DNA of 64,000 bases from an uncultured Oxalobacter sp. (GTDB taxonomy: Bacteria; Pseudomonadota; Gammaproteobacteria; Burkholderiales; Burkholderiaceae_D). Below are positions 63,922 to 64,000 of this stretch, piece by piece. The notes below the pieces were generated by a model. It was not told the DNA's origin, did no database searches, and saw only the letters and a program-made list of their open reading frames with translations. Within the stretch, counting starts at the first letter, position 1. Each line of letters starts with the position of its first letter. Position numbers and translations under genes: made by a program. The DNA lies in contig CAKQWF010000004.1 in the NCBI GenBank assembly GCA_934277985.1, positions 62,001-126,000 of the forward strand. Reading direction: 5' to 3'.

Positions 63922-64000
63922 TCAGTCCTGAAACGCCAGATACCCCTGACGGTTCGCGACATCCAGCAATTTCCTGACCGCAGCCGGCAACGCAGCCATT
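63922..64000 (-). CDS. C-terminal end of a probable MutY adenine glycosylase (partial)
   Basis: The minus strand from the window edge reads 25 codons plus TGA, ending AALPAAVRKLLD...YLAFQD. The AxPxxVRKLL pattern resembles the C-terminus of MutY, the glycosylase that removes adenine opposite 8-oxoguanine. It is convergent with rapZ, and the stop codon directly follows the rapZ stop. Only the last residues are visible, so the call is tentative. Confidence 0.45.
   Translation of the reverse strand, partial: MAALPAAVRKLLDVANRQGYLAFQD

Overview
The window is a chromosomal segment of a betaproteobacterium of the order Burkholderiales. This rests on the protein sequences and the gene order: tRNA-Tyr/Gly/Thr-tuf-tRNA-Trp-secE-nusG-rplKAJL-rpoBC-rpsLG-fusA, ubiE-Tim44-ubiB, ptsN-hprK-rapZ, and the divergent pmbA/darP pair. 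The L10, S12 and RNA polymerase sequences look like Oxalobacteraceae. The fairly low GC for that family would fit an Oxalobacter-like host-associated species, but this is inference; nothing in the window proves the genus. There are no insertion sequences, prophage genes, CRISPR arrays or rRNA genes. The segment reads as core genome with a few lineage-specific insertions.

Region 1 (1-15.2 kb, almost all minus strand) is the translation and transcription super-cluster. A good sigma-70 promoter at 15166-15194 starts tRNA-Tyr, tRNA-Gly, tRNA-Thr, tuf, tRNA-Trp, secE and nusG, followed by rplK, rplA, rplJ, rplL, rpoB and rpoC. A second good promoter at 1242-1270 starts rpsL, rpsG and fusA (cut by the window edge). 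A terminator-like hairpin sits inside the rpsL leader.

Region 2 (15.4-24.9 kb) holds a small exported protein and a PBP4-type D-Ala-D-Ala carboxypeptidase. It continues with a ferrous iron uptake operon (Fur box, feoA, feoB, small Cys-rich partner) and groESL under a sigma-32-like promoter plus a perfect CIRCE element. A MarR regulator divergent from a ClC chloride channel shares a palindromic operator with it, and fur follows.

Region 3 (25-40.7 kb, mostly plus strand) starts with an unusually long BamE lipoprotein and dapB. Next come leuS-lptE-holA, proA, an RlmL-type methyltransferase, the fused PabA-PabB aminodeoxychorismate synthase and pabC. The region ends with pmbA, darP, mog and a serine esterase. 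pabAB, pabC and, further on, nudB all serve folate synthesis.

Region 4 (40.7-50.1 kb) has yaeQ and a five-gene peptide-import operon: solute-binding protein, exported M3 metallopeptidase, two permeases and a tandem ATPase. A periplasmic PpiC/parvulin isomerase follows.

Region 5 (50.1-58.9 kb, minus strand) runs from a YqaA membrane protein through a HIT protein, ubiE and a Tim44-like protein to ubiB. It then holds a sodium:solute symporter, an FmdB zinc-ribbon protein, aspS and nudB. Region 6 (59-64 kb, plus strand) has ilvA, queF and the ptsN-hprK-rapZ regulatory set. The tail of what is probably mutY enters from the right edge.

I found no wholly new multi-gene system. The most unusual signals are the oversized BamE, the hairpin in the rpsL leader, three palindromes at promoters or gene ends, and the exported oligopeptidase inside a peptide transporter operon.
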